Made by a program: the position numbers and the translations under genes. From assembly GCF_025146565.1 (NCBI RefSeq), contig NZ_CP102258.1, positions 682,001 to 746,000 on the forward strand: a DNA stretch of 64,000 bases, given 5' to 3'. Source of the DNA: Bacteroides eggerthii. Lineage in GTDB: Bacteria; Bacteroidota; Bacteroidia; Bacteroidales; Bacteroidaceae. The notes below the pieces were generated by a model, which had not been told where the DNA came from, did not search any database, and worked only from the letters and a program-made list of their open reading frames with translations. Of the stretch, positions 62,662-64,000 are shown piece after piece (position 1 is the stretch's first letter; each line of letters starts with the position of its first letter).

Positions 62662-62669
62662 TATTTTTG
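62662..62669 (+). promoter_or_regulatory. -7 element of the AlkD-like gene
   Basis: TATTTTTG, 37 bases upstream of the ATG at 62707. Confidence 0.5.
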
Positions 62670-62706
62670 GCAGGTAACATTACGAATAGCAAATATATAA
62701 GAGAAT

Positions 62707-63411
62707 ATGAGACAGTGGGCAAAGGAGATAGAACAGGAGATAAGCGAGTACATAGATCCGGTGAAAAGGGAGTATCTCCCTAATTTTTTCAAAACGGGAA
62801 AAGGGCAATATGGCGAAGGCGACAAGTTTCTGGGAGTGGTAGTGCCGAATACCCGTTTAGTGGCCAAGCGGCATAAAGATGCTCCTTTGGATGTTATGGC
62901 GGAACTTTTGCAAAGCCAATGGCATGAATGTCGTCTTTGTGCTCTGTTGATGCTGGTGGAGCGCTTCAAGAAAAGCGATGAAAAGGAGAGAAAACGCATT
63001 TATGATTTCTATCTTTCACAGACGTCGCGCATCAATAACTGGGACTTGGTGGACTTGTCTGCTCCGGGTATTGTGGGGGAATATTTGAAAGATAAGTCCC
63101 GCGAAGATCTTTATCGTTTGGCAGGCAGTGAACTGCTTTGGGACCAGCGTATTGCGGTTGTTTCCACTTATACTCTAATCAAAAACGGTGATTTCATTGA
63201 TATTCTGGCGCTTTCCGAACGGCTGTTGCATCATCCGCACGATTTGATGAGAAAGGCAATAGGCTGGATGCTGCGCGAAATGGGGAAGAGGGACAAGGAT
63301 TTGTTGGTGCAGTTTCTGGAGAAATATTGCAAGGTGATGCCGCGTACCATGCTGCGTTATGCCATTGAGAAATTTCCGGAAGAAGAAAGGAAGGAGTTTA
63401 TGAAACGTTGA
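62707..63411 (+). CDS. DNA alkylation repair protein, AlkD-like
   Basis: A 234 aa all-alpha HEAT-like-repeat protein. The family pattern is visible in YLPNFFKTGKGQYGEGDKFLGVVVPNTRLVAKRH and in INNWDLVDLSAPGIVGEYL, which contains the Trp-Asp pair used to stack and excise bases. FIDILALSERLLHHPHDLMRKAIGWMLREMG also matches. AlkD relatives are glycosylases for N3- and N7-alkylpurines. It precedes ruvB by 42 bp, so repair genes are clustered here. Confidence 0.9.
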   Translation: MRQWAKEIEQEISEYIDPVKREYLPNFFKTGKGQYGEGDKFLGVVVPNTRLVAKRHKDAPLDVMAELLQSQWHECRLCALLMLVERFKKSDEKERKRIYDFYLSQTSRINNWDLVDLSAPGIVGEYLKDKSREDLYRLAGSELLWDQRIAVVSTYTLIKNGDFIDILALSERLLHHPHDLMRKAIGWMLREMGKRDKDLLVQFLEKYCKVMPRTMLRYAIEKFPEEERKEFMKR

Positions 63412-63423
63412 AAGATTTGCATT

Positions 63424-63431
63424 ATCTTTGT
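63424..63431 (+). promoter_or_regulatory. -7 element of ruvB
   Basis: TATCTTTG, 22 bases upstream of the ATG. No clear -33 box. Confidence 0.5.
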
Positions 63432-63453
63432 CGCTGTATATACTGATTTTGAA

Positions 63454-64000
63454 TGGAACAAGAAGATTTTAACATACGTGATCATCAACTGACCAGCAAG
63501 GAGCGTGACTTCGAGAACGCTCTCCGTCCTTTGAATTTCGAGGATTTCAGCGGACAGGATAAAGTGGTTGATAATTTGCGTATTTTCGTAAAGGCTGCCC
63601 GCCTCAGAGGCGAGGCCTTGGATCATGTATTGCTTCATGGTCCTCCCGGATTGGGAAAAACCACACTTTCCAACATTATAGCCAACGAACTGGGAGTAGG
63701 CTTCAAGATTACTTCCGGGCCGGTGCTCGACAAGCCGGGTGATCTGGCCGGTGTCCTTACCAGTCTGGAACCGAACGATGTGCTTTTCATTGACGAAATA
63801 CATCGGTTGAGTCCTGTGGTGGAGGAGTACCTGTATTCGGCTATGGAGGATTACCGCATTGATATTATGATCGACAAAGGCCCGTCGGCACGAAGCATAC
63901 AGATCGACCTGAATCCGTTTACTTTAGTGGGCGCTACCACCCGTAGCGGTTTGCTGACTGCTCCGTTGCGTGCCCGTTTTGGCATCAACCTTCATTTGGA
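63454..64000 (+). CDS. ruvB: Holliday junction helicase RuvB, 5' part
   Basis: The first 182 codons of the AAA+ motor that drives branch migration with RuvA. Frame opens at ATG 63454 ([20 protein letters not shown]) and stays open to the window edge. [19 protein letters not shown] is the RuvB N-terminal signature. Walker A is [15 protein letters not shown], Walker B is [19 protein letters not shown], sensor 1 is LVGATTRSG and [11 protein letters not shown] follows. The C-terminal winged helix is outside the window. It lies 42 bp after the AlkD-like gene. Confidence 0.96.

Noticed and set aside
1..64000. tRNA, rRNA, tmRNA, RNase P RNA or complete insertion sequence
   Set aside because: No cloverleaf, TPsiC-type GGTTCGAAT segment, rRNA-like conserved block or transposase was recognised on either strand when read by eye.

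Overview
The window looks like a chromosomal segment of a gut Bacteroides or a close relative (order Bacteroidales). The evidence is a SusC/SusD outer-membrane pair, BACON and DUF1573 proteins, many SpII lipoproteins, a rubrerythrin, and repeated promoter elements of the Bacteroidetes type (TAnnTTTG at -7, TTTG near -33). No rRNA, tRNA, CRISPR array, complete insertion sequence or prophage was seen.

Layout. Bases 1-13341 carry metabolic and envelope genes: the end of a CoA-transferase, a PBP4-type peptidase (dacB), dihydrolipoyl dehydrogenase, a PH-domain membrane protein, nadB with a Crp-like regulator, two paralogous DUF3857/transglutaminase-like proteins, rubrerythrin and a SulP anion transporter. 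A membrane-anchored NUC1 nuclease follows (13534-14400). Bases 14818-30445 are one nine-gene operon: SusC, SusD, five further lipoproteins (two with leucine-rich repeats, one a subtilisin-type protease), a DUF1573 protein and a small lipocalin-like lipoprotein. It has no glycosidase, so protein or glycoprotein is the likelier target. Bases 30550-34162 hold a radical SAM enzyme, an HhH/beta-barrel protein and a DUF4294 protein.

Bases 34163-35385 look like the replication origin. The top strand changes from C excess to G excess there, and the non-coding DNA carries a perfect DnaA box plus related repeats. A 15/16 match to the ParB site parS lies 23 kb to the right, beside mnmG. The right half is housekeeping: nadA, rdgB, a YitT protein, leuS, a DMT transporter, mutS, lgt, panE, ychF, polA, a prenyl synthase, deoC, a MazG-like protein, dtd, uvrC, apt, mnmG, ybeY, an SpmA/SpmB-type membrane protein, an AlkD-like protein and the start of ruvB.

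Several intergenic regions contain more than spacers. One short RNA gene on the minus strand (42584-42682) has an exact promoter and a textbook terminator, and a second RNA candidate lies at 41263-41427. Three unrelated gaps (13.4, 41.5 and 60.4 kb) each hold a cluster of interlocking palindromes with the same plan but different sequence. A 240-bp element with 14-bp terminal inverted repeats follows nadA and encloses one copy of a REP-like repeat; the second copy lies upstream of lgt.
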